DNA of 64,000 nt from Streptacidiphilus anmyonensis (GCF_000787855.1 NZ_BBPQ01000001.1:62001-126000); one strand, 5' to 3'; counted from the stretch's first letter, positions 25,910 through 35,151 are shown. Translations and numbers: made by a program. The notes: generated by a model from the letters alone, not told the origin.

Positions 25910-25949
25910 GACACGATCAGGTGGCTCATCGCGCATAGAATCCTCGCCC

Positions 25950-26816
25950 GTGAGCGAGGAGAGCAGGGCGCGGTTCGCCGCGGAGGCGCGTGCGGAGCAG
26001 CCGAGTCTTGACCTGCTGTGCCTGCTCATCGGCTTCGAGGCGGGCCTGGAGGCCGGTCCGGGACGCCTCGACGAGGCGCTGGCGCCCTCGTTCGACGCGC
26101 TGGAGCGCCTGGCGGCGGTGGTGCGCGCCGCGCTGCGCGACGCCGCCCTCGACGCGGGCGCGGCGGAGACGCCCCCGGCGGAGACGGCGGCGGTGCTGGC
26201 CGGCGCGCTGGCGGGCTCGGCGGATCTGCGGGGCGGGCCGGGCGTCTACAAGCGGCTCGAGTCCTCGCTGCTCCACGAGGTGCTGCGGCGCGGACGCGGC
26301 CTGCCGATCACGGTCGCCACGGTGTGGATCGCGGTCGGCCGGATGGTCGGCCTGCCGGTGTACGGCGTGGCCCTGCCGGGCCACTTCGTGGTGGGGGTGG
26401 GCGATCCTGCGGGCGAGCACGTCCTGGTCGACGCGTTCCACGGCGGCCGGATCCTGTCCACCGAGGACACCGAGGACCTGGTCGCCCAGGCGGGCTACCG
26501 TCTCTCGCCCGATCTGCTGCGCGCGGCGATCCCGCAGGACATCGTTCTGCGGACGCTCGCCAACATCCGCAACTGGGCCGCGGCGCGGCCCGAACACGCC
26601 CGCACCCAGCTCTGGGCGACGGAGCTCTCGCTCCTCCTCCCCCGCCACCCGGCACAACTCCGCCTCGAACGGGCGGAGTTGCTGGTCAAGACGGGCCACT
26701 TCACGGAGGGCGCGGCCCAGATGGAGGAGTACGCGACCATCCTCGACGCCTTCGACCCGGACTCGGCCAAGCGCGTCCGCTTCGAGGCCAAGGCGGCCCG
26801 GTTCAGACTGAACTGA
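25950..26816 (+). CDS. SirB1/transglutaminase-like protein with TPR tail
   Basis: The 288-residue cytosolic protein has a helical N-terminus, a transglutaminase-like SirB1 core (LLHEVLRRGRGLPITVATVW, then YGVALPGHFVVGVG and VLVDAFHGGRIL) and a C-terminal TPR-like pair (LRTLANIRNWAAARPEH, then LRLERAELLVKTGHF). The usual catalytic Cys position is not evident, while GHFVV and the FHGG stretch are kept, so it may be non-catalytic. The GTG start has TAGAAT 8 nt upstream and no Shine-Dalgarno sequence (leaderless). It follows the GNAT gene by 40 nt. Confidence 0.8.
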   Translation: MSEESRARFAAEARAEQPSLDLLCLLIGFEAGLEAGPGRLDEALAPSFDALERLAAVVRAALRDAALDAGAAETPPAETAAVLAGALAGSADLRGGPGVYKRLESSLLHEVLRRGRGLPITVATVWIAVGRMVGLPVYGVALPGHFVVGVGDPAGEHVLVDAFHGGRILSTEDTEDLVAQAGYRLSPDLLRAAIPQDIVLRTLANIRNWAAARPEHARTQLWATELSLLLPRHPAQLRLERAELLVKTGHFTEGAAQMEEYATILDAFDPDSAKRVRFEAKAARFRLN

Positions 26817-26874
26817 GGGTCGCCGGCGATAGCCGGCGGCGCAGGGTTCTGCTGAGTCCCACCGACCCCGGTGG

Positions 26875-26900
26875 CCTTGTCGCGCGGTTCCCCGCGCCCC
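26875..26900 (+). repeat. Interspersed 'CGCGCnGTTCCCCGCGCCCC' element
   Basis: The stretch TTGTCGCGCGGTTCCCCGCG followed by CCCC is a variant of a short sequence that, from memory, is scattered in many Streptomyces genomes at gene ends. It lies between convergent genes, next to a GCCGGC-gata-GCCGGC hairpin (26823-26838) that could end the upstream transcript. Confidence 0.45.
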
Positions 26901-26937
26901 GGGTCGTGCAACGACCCTCCGCCGCCACAGCCAGCCC

Positions 26938-27543
26938 TCACAGCCAGCCCTTCTCCATGGCGATGCGGACCGCCTCCGTGCGGTTGCGTGCGCCGGTCTT
27001 CTGGATCGCCGCCGAGAGGTAGTTGCGGACCGTCCCCTCGGAGAGGTGCAGCCGGCCGCCGATGTCCGCGTTCGCGCTGCCGTCGGCCGCGGCCGCGAGG
27101 ACGTCCCGCTCGCGGGACGTGAGCGGGTTCGCGCCCTCCGCCAGGGCCGCCGCCGCCAGCGTGGGGTCGATGACGCGTTCGCCGCGCAGCACGCGGCGGA
27201 CCGCTTCGGCGAGTTGGGCGGCCGGGGCGTCCTTGACCAGGAACGCGTCGGCACCGGACTCCATCGCGCGGCGGAGGTAGCCGGGGCGGCCGAAGGTGGT
27301 GAGGACGACGATCTTGACGCCGGGACGGGCCTTCCGCAGCATCCCCGCCGCCTCGATGCCGGTCAGGCCCGGCATCTCGATGTCGAGCAGGGCCACCTCG
27401 ACCTCGTGGGCCTGCGCGGCCGCCACCACCTCGTCGCCGCGGGCGACCTGGGCGACGACGTCGATGTCCCCCTCGAGGCTCAGCAACGCGGCCAGCGCCT
27501 CACGGACCATGGCCTGATCCTCGGCCAGCAGAACTCTGATCAC
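26938..27543 (-). CDS. NarL/LuxR-family response regulator (DesR-like)
   Basis: The 201-residue regulator has a receiver domain (IRVLLAEDQAMVREALAALL; phospho-acceptor Asp in VEVALLDIEMPGL; Lys in DAFLVKDAPA) and a C-terminal LuxR-type helix-turn-helix (NPLTSRERDVLAAAADGSAN, then SEGTVRNYLSAAIQKTGARN). It is paired with the overlapping histidine kinase gene and likely controls the ABC-2 exporter genes in the same unit, as in the DesK-DesR/YvfT-type arrangements. The GTG overlaps the kinase stop (GTGA) and has GCAGGA upstream. Confidence 0.92.
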   Translation of the reverse strand: MIRVLLAEDQAMVREALAALLSLEGDIDVVAQVARGDEVVAAAQAHEVEVALLDIEMPGLTGIEAAGMLRKARPGVKIVVLTTFGRPGYLRRAMESGADAFLVKDAPAAQLAEAVRRVLRGERVIDPTLAAAALAEGANPLTSRERDVLAAAADGSANADIGGRLHLSEGTVRNYLSAAIQKTGARNRTEAVRIAMEKGWL

Positions 27544-28796
27544 TCCTGCACGGTACCGGCCGCAGGCTGTCCTTCGGGATTCCTCTCGGCGGTCTCCGGG
27601 CGCAGCGGCACGGTCGCCCGCACGACGAACCCGTGCTTTCCGGACGCGGGACCGGCGTCGAGCGTGCCGTCGGCGAGGGCGAGACGCTCGGACAGGCCCG
27701 TCAGGCCGTTGCCGTGCGGGCTGTTGCGGGTCTGCTTGCCGAGGTTGCCGTTGTCGGCGACCTCCAGGGTCAGCACGCGTCCCAGGCGGCCGTTGGGTGC
27801 GTGGTCCTCGATCAGGCGGATGCGGCACTGCGTCGCGCCGCTGTGGCGGACGACGTTGGTGACCGCCTCGCGCAGCGCCCAGCCCAGTGCGCCCTCCTCC
27901 TCGCCGCCGAGGCCGGGGCGCGGGTCGGCGAGCGAGAGGGGCGCGTCGATGGTGATGTCCGCCGCGGTCAACGCGGTGCGCGCAGCGGCCAGTTCGACGG
28001 CGAGCTTGGGGCGGCGGTAGCCGCCGATCGCCTCGCGGACGTCGACGAGGGCCTGCCGGGAGACCTTCTCGATGTCGGCGACCTGGGACCGCGCCTCCTC
28101 GTAGCGCTCCTGGTCCATGAAGCGGGCGGTGAGCTCGGTCTTCAGGGTGATCAGCGAGAGCGAGTGGCCGAGCAGGTCGTGCAGGTCGCGGGCGAGGCGC
28201 AGGCGTTCGTCGGAGGCGGCCAGCGCGGCGACCGCCTGCCGCGCCTCGCGCAGTTCCGCCATGGTGCGCACCAGTTGCTGCAGGCCCGTCATGGCGAGGC
28301 CGCCCAGCAGGCCGCCGAGGGCCATGCCGGCCAGCCCGGTGTGGTCGGTCCCGGCCGCGAGGCCGAGGGCGACCTGGGTTGCGACCACCACGATCACGCC
28401 CGGCAAGGCGAAGCCGCGCGGCAGGACGGCTCCGGCCGCGACGGCGGTGTAGGTGAACAGCGCCAGCCAGTTGTCGTCCAGCTCCACCGAGGTGGCGATC
28501 GCGACGGCGAACATCAGGGCCAGCGCGACGGCGTGCCCGCGGTCCCAGGTGATGGCCGTGCCCCTGACCTGGCGGCGCAGGATCAGCGAGACGTAGCAGG
28601 ACAGGAAGAGCGCGAGCATGAGCCAGCCGAAGACGGTCTTCGCGGTGCCGTGGTGCCCGAACAGGTCGGAGATCGGGTAGGCCAGGTAGACCATCCAGAT
28701 CAGCATCCAGCACAGCTTCACGAGCATCTGCCGGCGGTTCTCGGGGGGAACCCCGACCCGCGGCGCGTGCAGTCGCGGCTCGCTCATCTCGCTCAT
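27540..28796 (-). CDS. DesK/NarX-type sensor histidine kinase
   Basis: The 418-residue membrane kinase has about six transmembrane helices in residues 25-190 (for example LCWMLIWMVYLAYPISDLFG), and no large extracellular loop, suggesting intramembrane sensing. The HisKA_3 box is RLRLARDLHDLLGHSLSLIT with the phospho-His in RDLHD. The ATPase domain shows EAVTNVVRHSGATQCRI and DNGNLG with GNGLTGLSERL. The signal may be membrane state or the exporter's own substrate. It overlaps the response-regulator gene and lies 28 nt after the permease gene. Confidence 0.92.
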   Translation of the reverse strand: MSEMSEPRLHAPRVGVPPENRRQMLVKLCWMLIWMVYLAYPISDLFGHHGTAKTVFGWLMLALFLSCYVSLILRRQVRGTAITWDRGHAVALALMFAVAIATSVELDDNWLALFTYTAVAAGAVLPRGFALPGVIVVVATQVALGLAAGTDHTGLAGMALGGLLGGLAMTGLQQLVRTMAELREARQAVAALAASDERLRLARDLHDLLGHSLSLITLKTELTARFMDQERYEEARSQVADIEKVSRQALVDVREAIGGYRRPKLAVELAAARTALTAADITIDAPLSLADPRPGLGGEEEGALGWALREAVTNVVRHSGATQCRIRLIEDHAPNGRLGRVLTLEVADNGNLGKQTRNSPHGNGLTGLSERLALADGTLDAGPASGKHGFVVRATVPLRPETAERNPEGQPAAGTVQE

Positions 28797-28824
28797 CGTC
28801 CTGTCCCCGTGGTCGGTGCGTCGA

Positions 28825-29544
28825 TCAGACGGTCTTGCGATCGCGCTGGTACAGCCAGGCGGCCAGAGCGGCGAAGGCGGCGAGGTAGGCGGCGAGGCCG
28901 ATGACCTGCGAGGCGCCCACCGAGACCCCGTTGACCGGGTACTTGGCCAGCTCGTTGTAGAGGTAGACCGGAGTGTACTGGCCGACCGTCTTCAGGCCGC
29001 CGGACAGCGGGAACCAGGAGCCGCCGAGGAAGGCCATGCCCATGTAGCTGACCATGGTGATCGGCTGCACGGTGTCCGGCGCGGCGGCGTAGCCGAGCGC
29101 GACGCCGGCCGCCGAGAAGACGAAGCCGCCGGCCCAGACGGCTAGGCCCATGCCGAGCCAGGTGGCGAGCGGGAAGTGCACACCCTCCGCGACGCCCGCG
29201 GCGAAGACGGCGAGCACGGCGGGGAGGGTGACGGTGCCGGCCGCGGCGACCTTGGAGAGCACGTAGGCCCAGCCGGGCAGGGCCGTCAGCCGCAGCTGGC
29301 GGGTCCAGCCGCTCTTGCGCTCCAGCGCGATGCGCATCGCGGTGTTGAGGGCGGCTCCGACGGTGCCGAAGGTCGCCATGGAGACCATGTAGTAGGTCTT
29401 CGGGGAGACGCCGTTGAAGCTCTCGGTGCCGAAGTTGGTCGACGCGTAGAAGAAGAACATCATCACCGGGAAGACCACGGTGAAGAAGAGGTAGCGGCGG
29501 TTGCGCAGCACCCGCAGGACCTCGAGCCTGATCAGCTGGGACAT
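28825..29544 (-). CDS. ABC-2 type exporter permease
   Basis: The 239-residue membrane protein has six hydrophobic segments (YLFFTVVFPVMMFFFYASTN first) and the ABC-2 pattern (MVSMATFGTVGAALNTAMRI, then SGWTRQLRLTALPGWAYVLS). It pairs with the ATPase gene that ends 2 nt upstream. Such exporters next to DesK/DesR-type systems often remove antibiotics, lipids or lantibiotic-like peptides; the substrate is unknown. The ATG at 29544 is preceded by GAGGGGAAC at the end of the ATPase gene. Confidence 0.9.
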   Translation of the reverse strand: MSQLIRLEVLRVLRNRRYLFFTVVFPVMMFFFYASTNFGTESFNGVSPKTYYMVSMATFGTVGAALNTAMRIALERKSGWTRQLRLTALPGWAYVLSKVAAAGTVTLPAVLAVFAAGVAEGVHFPLATWLGMGLAVWAGGFVFSAAGVALGYAAAPDTVQPITMVSYMGMAFLGGSWFPLSGGLKTVGQYTPVYLYNELAKYPVNGVSVGASQVIGLAAYLAAFAALAAWLYQRDRKTV

Positions 29545-29546
29545 GG

Positions 29547-30545
29547 TCAGTTCCCCTCGGCCGCAGTGGCTTCCGCAGTGATGGTGATGAAGGCCTGCTC
29601 CAGGCCCACCCCGGTGACCTCCAGGCCGCGGGGGTAGAGGCCGGCACGGTAGACGGCGGCCATGGTGGCGTCGGCGTCGCTGGTGGAGATGCGGACCGTG
29701 TGTCCGCTGACGTCCAGCGCGGTGATGCCGGGGAGCGCGCTCAGCAGCGAGGCGTCGCCGCCGTCCTGCGGGTGCAGGTCGAAGGAGATGCGGCGCTGGC
29801 CGGCGCGGGCCTTGATCTCGGCGGCGGTGCCGTCGGCGATGAGCCGCCCCTTGTGCATGACCAGGACGCGGTCGGCGATCGCGTCCGCCTCCTCCAGGTA
29901 GTGCGTGGCGAAGAGGATGGTGCGACCGGCGTCCGCCTGCGCCTTCATCACCGACCAGAAGGCCTGGCGGGCGTTGACGTCCATGCCGGTGGTCGGCTCG
30001 TCCAGGACGATGAGGTCGCTGTCGCCGGCGGTCGCGAGCGCGAAGCGCACCCGCTGCTCCTGGCCGCCGGAGAGCTTGTCGACCCTGCGGTCGGCCAGGT
30101 CCAGGATCTGCGCCGTCTTCAGCACGTCGTCGACCGCGTAGCCGCGCGGGTGCACCTTGCAGGCGAAGCCGACCAGCTCGCGGACGGTGACCTCGGGCAG
30201 CAGGCCGCCGCTCTGCAGCATGACGCCGACACGGCCGTCCATGATCGCCTGGCGCGGGGTGCCGCCGAACAGGGTCACCCGGCCGGCGCTCGGGTCCTTC
30301 AGGCCCAGCAGCATGTCGATGCTGGTGGACTTGCCGGCGCCGTTGGGGCCCAGGAAGGCGACCGTCTCGCCCGGGTGGAGCGTGAAGGTGCTGCCGTGGA
30401 CCGCCTTGACGGCCCCGAAGTCCTTGCTGACATCGCGGAACGCCGCTACCTCGGTGGGGCGGCCGTCCGCTCCGCGGAGCGCGGAGCCCTTCCGGTCCGC
30501 CCCCGTGGTGTTCTGTGTCACAGCTGCTTCGGTGGAAGTCGTCAT
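29547..30545 (-). CDS. ABC-2 exporter ATP-binding protein
   Basis: The 332-residue ATPase has Walker A (FLGPNGAGKSTSIDML), the signature KLSGGQEQRVRFAL, Walker B (LIVLDEPTTGMDVNA) and a switch His in FATHYLEEAD. The C-terminal extension after IKARAGQRRISF is typical of drug/lipid exporter ATPases. It has a roughly 30-residue polar N-terminus before the domain. The ATG at 30545 has GAATCT 6 nt upstream and no Shine-Dalgarno sequence, so it may be leaderless; an upstream start would add an implausible Cys-rich segment. It is the first gene of the four-gene ATPase-permease-kinase-regulator unit. Confidence 0.9.
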   Translation of the reverse strand: MTTSTEAAVTQNTTGADRKGSALRGADGRPTEVAAFRDVSKDFGAVKAVHGSTFTLHPGETVAFLGPNGAGKSTSIDMLLGLKDPSAGRVTLFGGTPRQAIMDGRVGVMLQSGGLLPEVTVRELVGFACKVHPRGYAVDDVLKTAQILDLADRRVDKLSGGQEQRVRFALATAGDSDLIVLDEPTTGMDVNARQAFWSVMKAQADAGRTILFATHYLEEADAIADRVLVMHKGRLIADGTAAEIKARAGQRRISFDLHPQDGGDASLLSALPGITALDVSGHTVRISTSDADATMAAVYRAGLYPRGLEVTGVGLEQAFITITAEATAAEGN

Positions 30546-30646
30546 GCCAGAAGATTCGCAGGTCACGGGGGCGCGGCAGCAGTGCCGCGCCTCCATGACC
30601 GCCCATGACAGAAGTCACGGGCCAGGGCATGACGGCCGGGCGCCGG

Positions 30647-32881
30647 TCATGCCTGCGGCAGGGCCCGGCGCAGGAACTCGACCTGGAGGAGCAGCAGGTT
30701 CTCGGCCACCTCCTCCTGCGGCGTCATGTGGGTGACCCCGGCGAGCGGCAGCACCTCGTGCGGGCGTCCAGCGGCCAGCAGCGCCGCGGAGAGGCGCAGG
30801 CTGTGGGCGACCACGACGTTGTCGTCGGCCAGGCCGTGGATGATCTGCAGCGGACGGCGCAGCTTCGGCGCGTCGGCCAGCAGCGAGTGCGCCGCGTAGA
30901 CCTGCGGCTCCTCGGCCGGGTGACCGAGGTAGCGCTCGGCGTAGTGGGTGTCGTAGAGCTCCATGTCCGTGACGGGCGCTCCGGCGACCGCCGCGTGGAA
31001 GACGTCGGGGCGGCGGAGCACGGCGAGGGCGGCGAGGTAGCCGCCGTAGGACCAGCCCCGGATGCCGACGCGGCCGAGGTCGAGCGGGAAGTCGGCGGCG
31101 AGCGCCCGCAGCGCCTCGACCTGGTCGTCCAGGGTGACCGCGGCCATGTCCCGCATGATCGCCTTCTCCCAGGAGGGGCTGCGACCGGGCGTGCCGCGCC
31201 CGTCCGCGACGACGACCGCGAAGCCCTGGTCGGCGAACCACTGGGCGGAAAGGAAGATGTTCTGCGCCGCGACCACCTGCTGGCCGTGCGGGCCCCCGTA
31301 GGGGGCCATCAGCACGGGCAGCAGGCCGTCCCGCTCCCGGTCGTATCCGGTGGGCAGCAGCACGGCCGCGGGGATTCGGCGCTCGCCGGCGAGCGTCAGC
31401 GCCGGGCGGGCGGTGAGCCCGGGCGTCTCGGCGCGGGAGGCGACCCGGGCCACCTCGGCGGAGCCGCCGCCCCGGGTCGCCCCGCCGCGCACGGCGGAGC
31501 CGTCGCCGTTCCCCGAGTCGGGGCCCGTGTCCGCGCCGGTGCGCAGCACGCGGACGAGGGCTCCGGGGCGGTCCAGGGCGGCTGAACTGAGCACCGTGAC
31601 CGGTCCGCCGCGCACAGCGGAGTGGTAGCCGGGCGCGTCGCTGATCCTGTGAACCGTGCCGGCGCCGACCCGGGTGTCGACCCGGTACACATGCACCTCG
31701 CCGATCTCCGGGTCCGTCGCGCCTTCCCCCGCCGAGGCGGTGAACAGCACGTCCTCGTCCGTGACGTCGAGGACCTGCCGGACGTGGAGCGACCCGTCCG
31801 TCACCACGCGGTCGCCGACGACCAGGACGCGCGCGTCGGCCGCGCGGTCGTCCGCCACGCGGACCAGGCGACCGCCCGGCGTCCAGACCGGCACGCCGGA
31901 GCAGAGCTCGAGCCAGTCCGGGTCGCTCTCCTCCAGCAGCGGAACGGTCTCGCCGCTGTCCGGATCGACGGTCAGGACGACCTGGCGTCGCTGGTCGCGG
32001 CTCTGCACGAGCAGCAGCGGCGGCCCGCCGGCCGACCAGTGCACGCGGGCCAGGTAGGGGTAGGCCGCCCGGTCCCAGCCGACGTCGACGCGGCGGCCGT
32101 CGAGGTCCACCACGGCCAGGGAGACCTCGGCGTTGGGGGTGCCGGCCCGCGGGTAGGCGACCTGCACCGGCTCGTGGTCCGGGTTGGCCGGGTCGGCGAT
32201 CCACCAGCGCTGGACGGGACGGTTGTCGACCCGGGCGGCGAGCAGCCGGTCCCCCTGGGGCGACCACCAGAACCCGCGGCTGCGGTCCATCTCCTCCTGG
32301 GCGACGAACTCGGCCTGGCCCCAGGTCACCTCCGGGTCGTCGCCCTCGTGGGCCAGCAGCCGGTCGCCGCTGCCGTCCGCCGCGATGACCCGCAGCGCGC
32401 CGTCGGTCGTGGCGTAGGCGATGTGGCGCCCGTCGGGGGCGGGCCGCGGGTCGAGCACGGTGCCCTGGACGGGCAGCTCGGCGACTTGGCCCGCCTGTGA
32501 ACCGTCGCCGCCCGTCAGCGGGGCCGTGAACAGGCGGCCCGAGAGGCTGAAGACGGCCATGGTGAGCGCGGCGTCCGTCGCGTACCCGACCACGCCCGCG
32601 GAGCCCTCACGGGCGCGTTCACGACGGGCCCGTTCCTCCGCGGAGAGGTGCTCCTCGCCACCGCCGAGCAGGGCGACCGGATCGGCCGCCACTCGCTCGA
32701 ACGGAGCAGCTTCGTTCGAAAGGTCGAGCACGAACAGCAGGTTCGCCCGTTCGGTCCCGCCACGGCTTCGCAGGAAGGCGACCCTTCGGCCATCCGGGGA
32801 CACGGCGAAGGACCGCGGGGCGCCGAGCGAGAAGCGCTGCGTGCGCGAGAACTGACGGGGGAACGAGATCTCCTGGGCCAT
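30647..32881 (-). CDS. S9 family (dipeptidyl-peptidase IV-like) serine peptidase
   Basis: The 744-residue enzyme has an N-terminal beta-propeller-like region (FAVSPDGRRVAFLRSRGGTE, DPRPAPDGRHIAYATTDGAL, FVAQEEMDRSRGFWWSPQGD) and a C-terminal alpha/beta hydrolase domain. The catalytic residues are Ser in IRGWSYGGYLAALAV, Asp in IHGLADDNVVVAHS and His in LAGVTHMTPQEE. The EEMDRSRGFWWSP segment corresponds to the Glu motif that anchors the substrate N-terminus in DPP IV. No signal peptide is present, so it is probably cytosolic and trims proline-containing peptides, such as those imported by the Dpp systems downstream. TAGGGT 6 nt before the ATG suggests a leaderless mRNA. Confidence 0.92.
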   Translation of the reverse strand: MAQEISFPRQFSRTQRFSLGAPRSFAVSPDGRRVAFLRSRGGTERANLLFVLDLSNEAAPFERVAADPVALLGGGEEHLSAEERARRERAREGSAGVVGYATDAALTMAVFSLSGRLFTAPLTGGDGSQAGQVAELPVQGTVLDPRPAPDGRHIAYATTDGALRVIAADGSGDRLLAHEGDDPEVTWGQAEFVAQEEMDRSRGFWWSPQGDRLLAARVDNRPVQRWWIADPANPDHEPVQVAYPRAGTPNAEVSLAVVDLDGRRVDVGWDRAAYPYLARVHWSAGGPPLLLVQSRDQRRQVVLTVDPDSGETVPLLEESDPDWLELCSGVPVWTPGGRLVRVADDRAADARVLVVGDRVVTDGSLHVRQVLDVTDEDVLFTASAGEGATDPEIGEVHVYRVDTRVGAGTVHRISDAPGYHSAVRGGPVTVLSSAALDRPGALVRVLRTGADTGPDSGNGDGSAVRGGATRGGGSAEVARVASRAETPGLTARPALTLAGERRIPAAVLLPTGYDRERDGLLPVLMAPYGGPHGQQVVAAQNIFLSAQWFADQGFAVVVADGRGTPGRSPSWEKAIMRDMAAVTLDDQVEALRALAADFPLDLGRVGIRGWSYGGYLAALAVLRRPDVFHAAVAGAPVTDMELYDTHYAERYLGHPAEEPQVYAAHSLLADAPKLRRPLQIIHGLADDNVVVAHSLRLSAALLAAGRPHEVLPLAGVTHMTPQEEVAENLLLLQVEFLRRALPQA

Positions 32882-33142
32882 GAACCGACCCTAGCGGCGG
32901 CCCCGAGGAGTCCCCGGCTTGCCGCAAACGCTCAGCGCGCCCCCCTCGCCCGTTCGGCCCTCCCGCACCCGCCCGCACGTCACCGTGTGCGACCAACCCG
33001 CGCGCCGAGGCCGTGCATCGACGCCGTGCCCTAGGCATGATGACGGAAAGTGACCCACCCATCACTCCACGGATGCCACTTCTGTGCCCCGTCCTACTGG
33101 TGCGGCAGTCCCCGCCGCCCAAACCGAGAGGTGTGAGACGCG

Positions 33143-33337
33143 ATGGTTCTGCCCATTTCCGCAGCGGTACTGATGCTGATCATCGTGGGAATCCTGGTCA
33201 AGCGTTCCGGCCTGAAGCTCTGGCATGCGTTCGCCTGCACGCTGCTCGGCTTCTACCTGGCCTCCAGCTCGATCGCCCCGTCCATCAAGACGGTCACCAC
33301 GAGCGTCGCCGGGATGCTGACCGGCATCAAGCTCTAG
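33143..33337 (+). CDS. Small conserved membrane protein (64 aa)
   Basis: The product has two hydrophobic stretches (MVLPISAAVLMLIIVGILVK and LWHAFACTLLGFYLASSSIA) separated by a short basic turn, then an amphipathic tail (APSIKTVTTSVAGMLTGIKL). I do not assign a function. Small proteins of this pattern occur in streptomycetes, sometimes in several copies. AGAGGTG lies upstream of the ATG. It is short but has excellent codon bias and a sensible membrane topology. It lies between the S9 peptidase (divergent) and mshB. Confidence 0.75.
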   Translation: MVLPISAAVLMLIIVGILVKRSGLKLWHAFACTLLGFYLASSSIAPSIKTVTTSVAGMLTGIKL

Positions 33338-33403
33338 CCGGGCGGAACGGTCGCCCCCGACGCCACTGGGGTGCTGTCGGCCCGACCGCCTAGGCTGAGC
33401 GCC

Positions 33404-34348
33404 ATGACGGAATCACCCCGGGCCGCCCGCGCCGACCGGCGCCTGCTCCTCGTCCACGCCCACCCCGACGACGAGTCGATCGGGAACGGCGCGACGATGG
33501 CCCGCTATGCCGCCGAGGGCGCCGACGTCACCCTCGTCACCTGCACGCTGGGCGAGGAGGGCGAGGTCATCGGCGACGACCACGCCCACCTCGTCGCCGG
33601 CCGCGAGGACGCCCTCGGTCCGCACCGGATCTCCGAGCTCGCCGCGGCCATGCGCGAGCTCGGTGTCACCGACCACCGCTTCCTCGGCGGCCCGGGCCGC
33701 TGGCGTGACTCCGGGATGATGGGCGTCTCCAGCAACATCCGCCCCGACGCCTTCTGGCAGGCGGACCTGGACGAGGCCGCCGCCGAGCTGGTCGCCGTCG
33801 TCCGCGAGGTGCGCCCGCAGGTCCTGGTCACCTACGACCCGAACGGCGGCTACGGCCACCCCGACCACATCCAGGCGCACCGGGTGGCCATGCGCGGCGC
33901 GGAGCTCGCCGCCGACGGCGGCTTCCGGCCGGATCTCGGCCCGGCGCACGCGATCGCCAAGGTCTACTGGAACGTCATCCCGCGCTCCGTGGTGGAGGCC
34001 GGGTTCGCGGCGCTGCGCGCCGCCGGGAAGGAGTCCCCCTTTCCGGACATCGCCGACATCGACGACGTCCCGGGCGTCGTCGACGACGCCGAGGTGACGG
34101 CCGCCGTCGACGGCACGTCCTTCGCCGGCGCCAAGGCCGCGGCGATGCGTGCGCACGCCACACAGATCGCGGTGGACGGGCCCTTCTTCGCGCTCTCGAA
34201 CGCGCTCGGCCAGCCGCTGCCGTCGGTCGAGTACTACCGCCTGGTCCGCGGCGAGCCCGGCCCCGTCGAGGCGGGCACGGGCTGGGAGGCCGACCTCTTC
34301 TCCGGCGTCGAGGCCGACGCCGACGGCATGGTCGGGGCAGAAGCATGA
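33404..34348 (+). CDS. mshB: MshB: GlcNAc-Ins deacetylase of mycothiol synthesis
   Basis: The 314-residue zinc enzyme removes the acetyl group from 1-O-(2-acetamido-2-deoxyglucosyl)-myo-inositol, the second chemical step of mycothiol synthesis. The LmbE-type zinc motif is [13 protein letters not shown] (His, Asp), with the third ligand in [20 protein letters not shown]. The flexible loop with [13 protein letters not shown] is typical of MshB rather than Mca. The ATG at 33404 has TAGGCT 7 nt upstream and no Shine-Dalgarno sequence (leaderless); a GTG 11 codons earlier is unlikely. Its stop overlaps the DUF6113 start. Confidence 0.94.
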   Translation: MTESPRAARADRRLLLVHAHPDDESIGNGATMARYAAEGADVTLVTCTLGEEGEVIGDDHAHLVAGREDALGPHRISELAAAMRELGVTDHRFLGGPGRWRDSGMMGVSSNIRPDAFWQADLDEAAAELVAVVREVRPQVLVTYDPNGGYGHPDHIQAHRVAMRGAELAADGGFRPDLGPAHAIAKVYWNVIPRSVVEAGFAALRAAGKESPFPDIADIDDVPGVVDDAEVTAAVDGTSFAGAKAAAMRAHATQIAVDGPFFALSNALGQPLPSVEYYRLVRGEPGPVEAGTGWEADLFSGVEADADGMVGAEA

Positions 34349-35151
34349 GCGGCGGTCAGCTGTCGGGTCGAGCACCGGGTTCCGGGAGCCCCGGCTCCGG
34401 ACGCGGCCGCGCGGGCGGCGGCTCCGGCAAGTCGGGCAGTTCTGGTGAGTCGGGCAGCTCGCGCGGTTCAGGCAACTCCGGCGGTACCGGCGGCTCGCGC
34501 GGTTCAGGCAACTCCGGCGGTACCGGCGGCACGGGCGGTTCAGGTGGCTCGCGCGGTCCGGGTGGCGCGGGCGGTACCGGCGGCGCGGGCGGCTCGAACA
34601 ATCCCGGCGGATCGGATCGTTCGGGCGGATCGGGAGGTTCCGGCGGTTCCGGACGGCGCGGCAGCGCCGGCGGCCCGGGCGGCGGTCCCGCCCGGGTGCC
34701 TGCGCCGCGCAACGGCTCACTGGAGCCGCCCGTGCGGCAGTACCCGCTGGGCCGCCCGGCGCGGATGACGGCATATCTGCTGCTCGGCGTGCTGGGCGCG
34801 GTCGTCGGCCTGGCCGGCGCCCTCATCGTGGATCTGTGGAGCGGCGGCGGCCTGGTCCTCGGCACCGCCGGGATCATCGCGCTCAGCTACGGCGGCGGCA
34901 CCCTCACCGGCACCAGGACGGGGGCGCTCGTGCCGACGGCCACCTGGCTCGGCATGCTGCTCGTCGCCAGCGTCAGCACACCGAAAGGCGATCTGATCTG
35001 GGGCGGCAGCGCGACGAGCCTCGCGCTGCTCTTCCTGGGCCTGCTCGGTTCGGTTCTGACGCTGGCACGGCCCGCGCTCTCCCCCTACCGCCACGGTCCT
35101 TCCGGTCCCGTTCTCCCTCCGGCAAGTCCGCGTCGGGACGGCTCCCAGTAA
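34345..35151 (+). CDS. DUF6113-type membrane protein with Gly/Ser-rich N-terminus
   Basis: The 268-residue product begins with about 115 residues made mostly of Gly, Ser, Arg and Thr ([20 protein letters not shown] and similar), followed by a membrane domain of about four helices ([64 protein letters not shown]). The membrane part matches my memory of the DUF6113 family encoded after mshB in streptomycetes. The ATG overlaps the mshB stop (ATGA). The glycine-rich tail is much longer than the domain needs and is built from DNA repeats. The function is unknown. Confidence 0.75.
   Translation: MSGGQLSGRAPGSGSPGSGRGRAGGGSGKSGSSGESGSSRGSGNSGGTGGSRGSGNSGGTGGTGGSGGSRGPGGAGGTGGAGGSNNPGGSDRSGGSGGSGGSGRRGSAGGPGGGPARVPAPRNGSLEPPVRQYPLGRPARMTAYLLLGVLGAVVGLAGALIVDLWSGGGLVLGTAGIIALSYGGGTLTGTRTGALVPTATWLGMLLVASVSTPKGDLIWGGSATSLALLFLGLLGSVLTLARPALSPYRHGPSGPVLPPASPRRDGSQ
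34457..34528 (+). repeat. 36-bp tandem duplication inside the Gly/Ser-rich coding segment
   Basis: A 36-bp unit starting CTCGCGCGGTTCAGGCAACT occurs twice in direct succession, in frame, encoding [12 protein letters not shown] twice. It is part of a longer degenerate array of GGC/TCC/GGT codons, indicating growth by slippage. Confidence 0.8.

Noticed and set aside
27544-28713. An apparent long N-terminal extension of the response regulator
   Set aside because: It runs in another frame of the kinase gene; the receiver domain begins at the GTG at 27543.
29545-30630. An apparent fusion of the exporter permease with upstream sequence
   Set aside because: The upstream part is an out-of-frame reading of the ATPase gene; the two proteins are separate, 2 nt apart.
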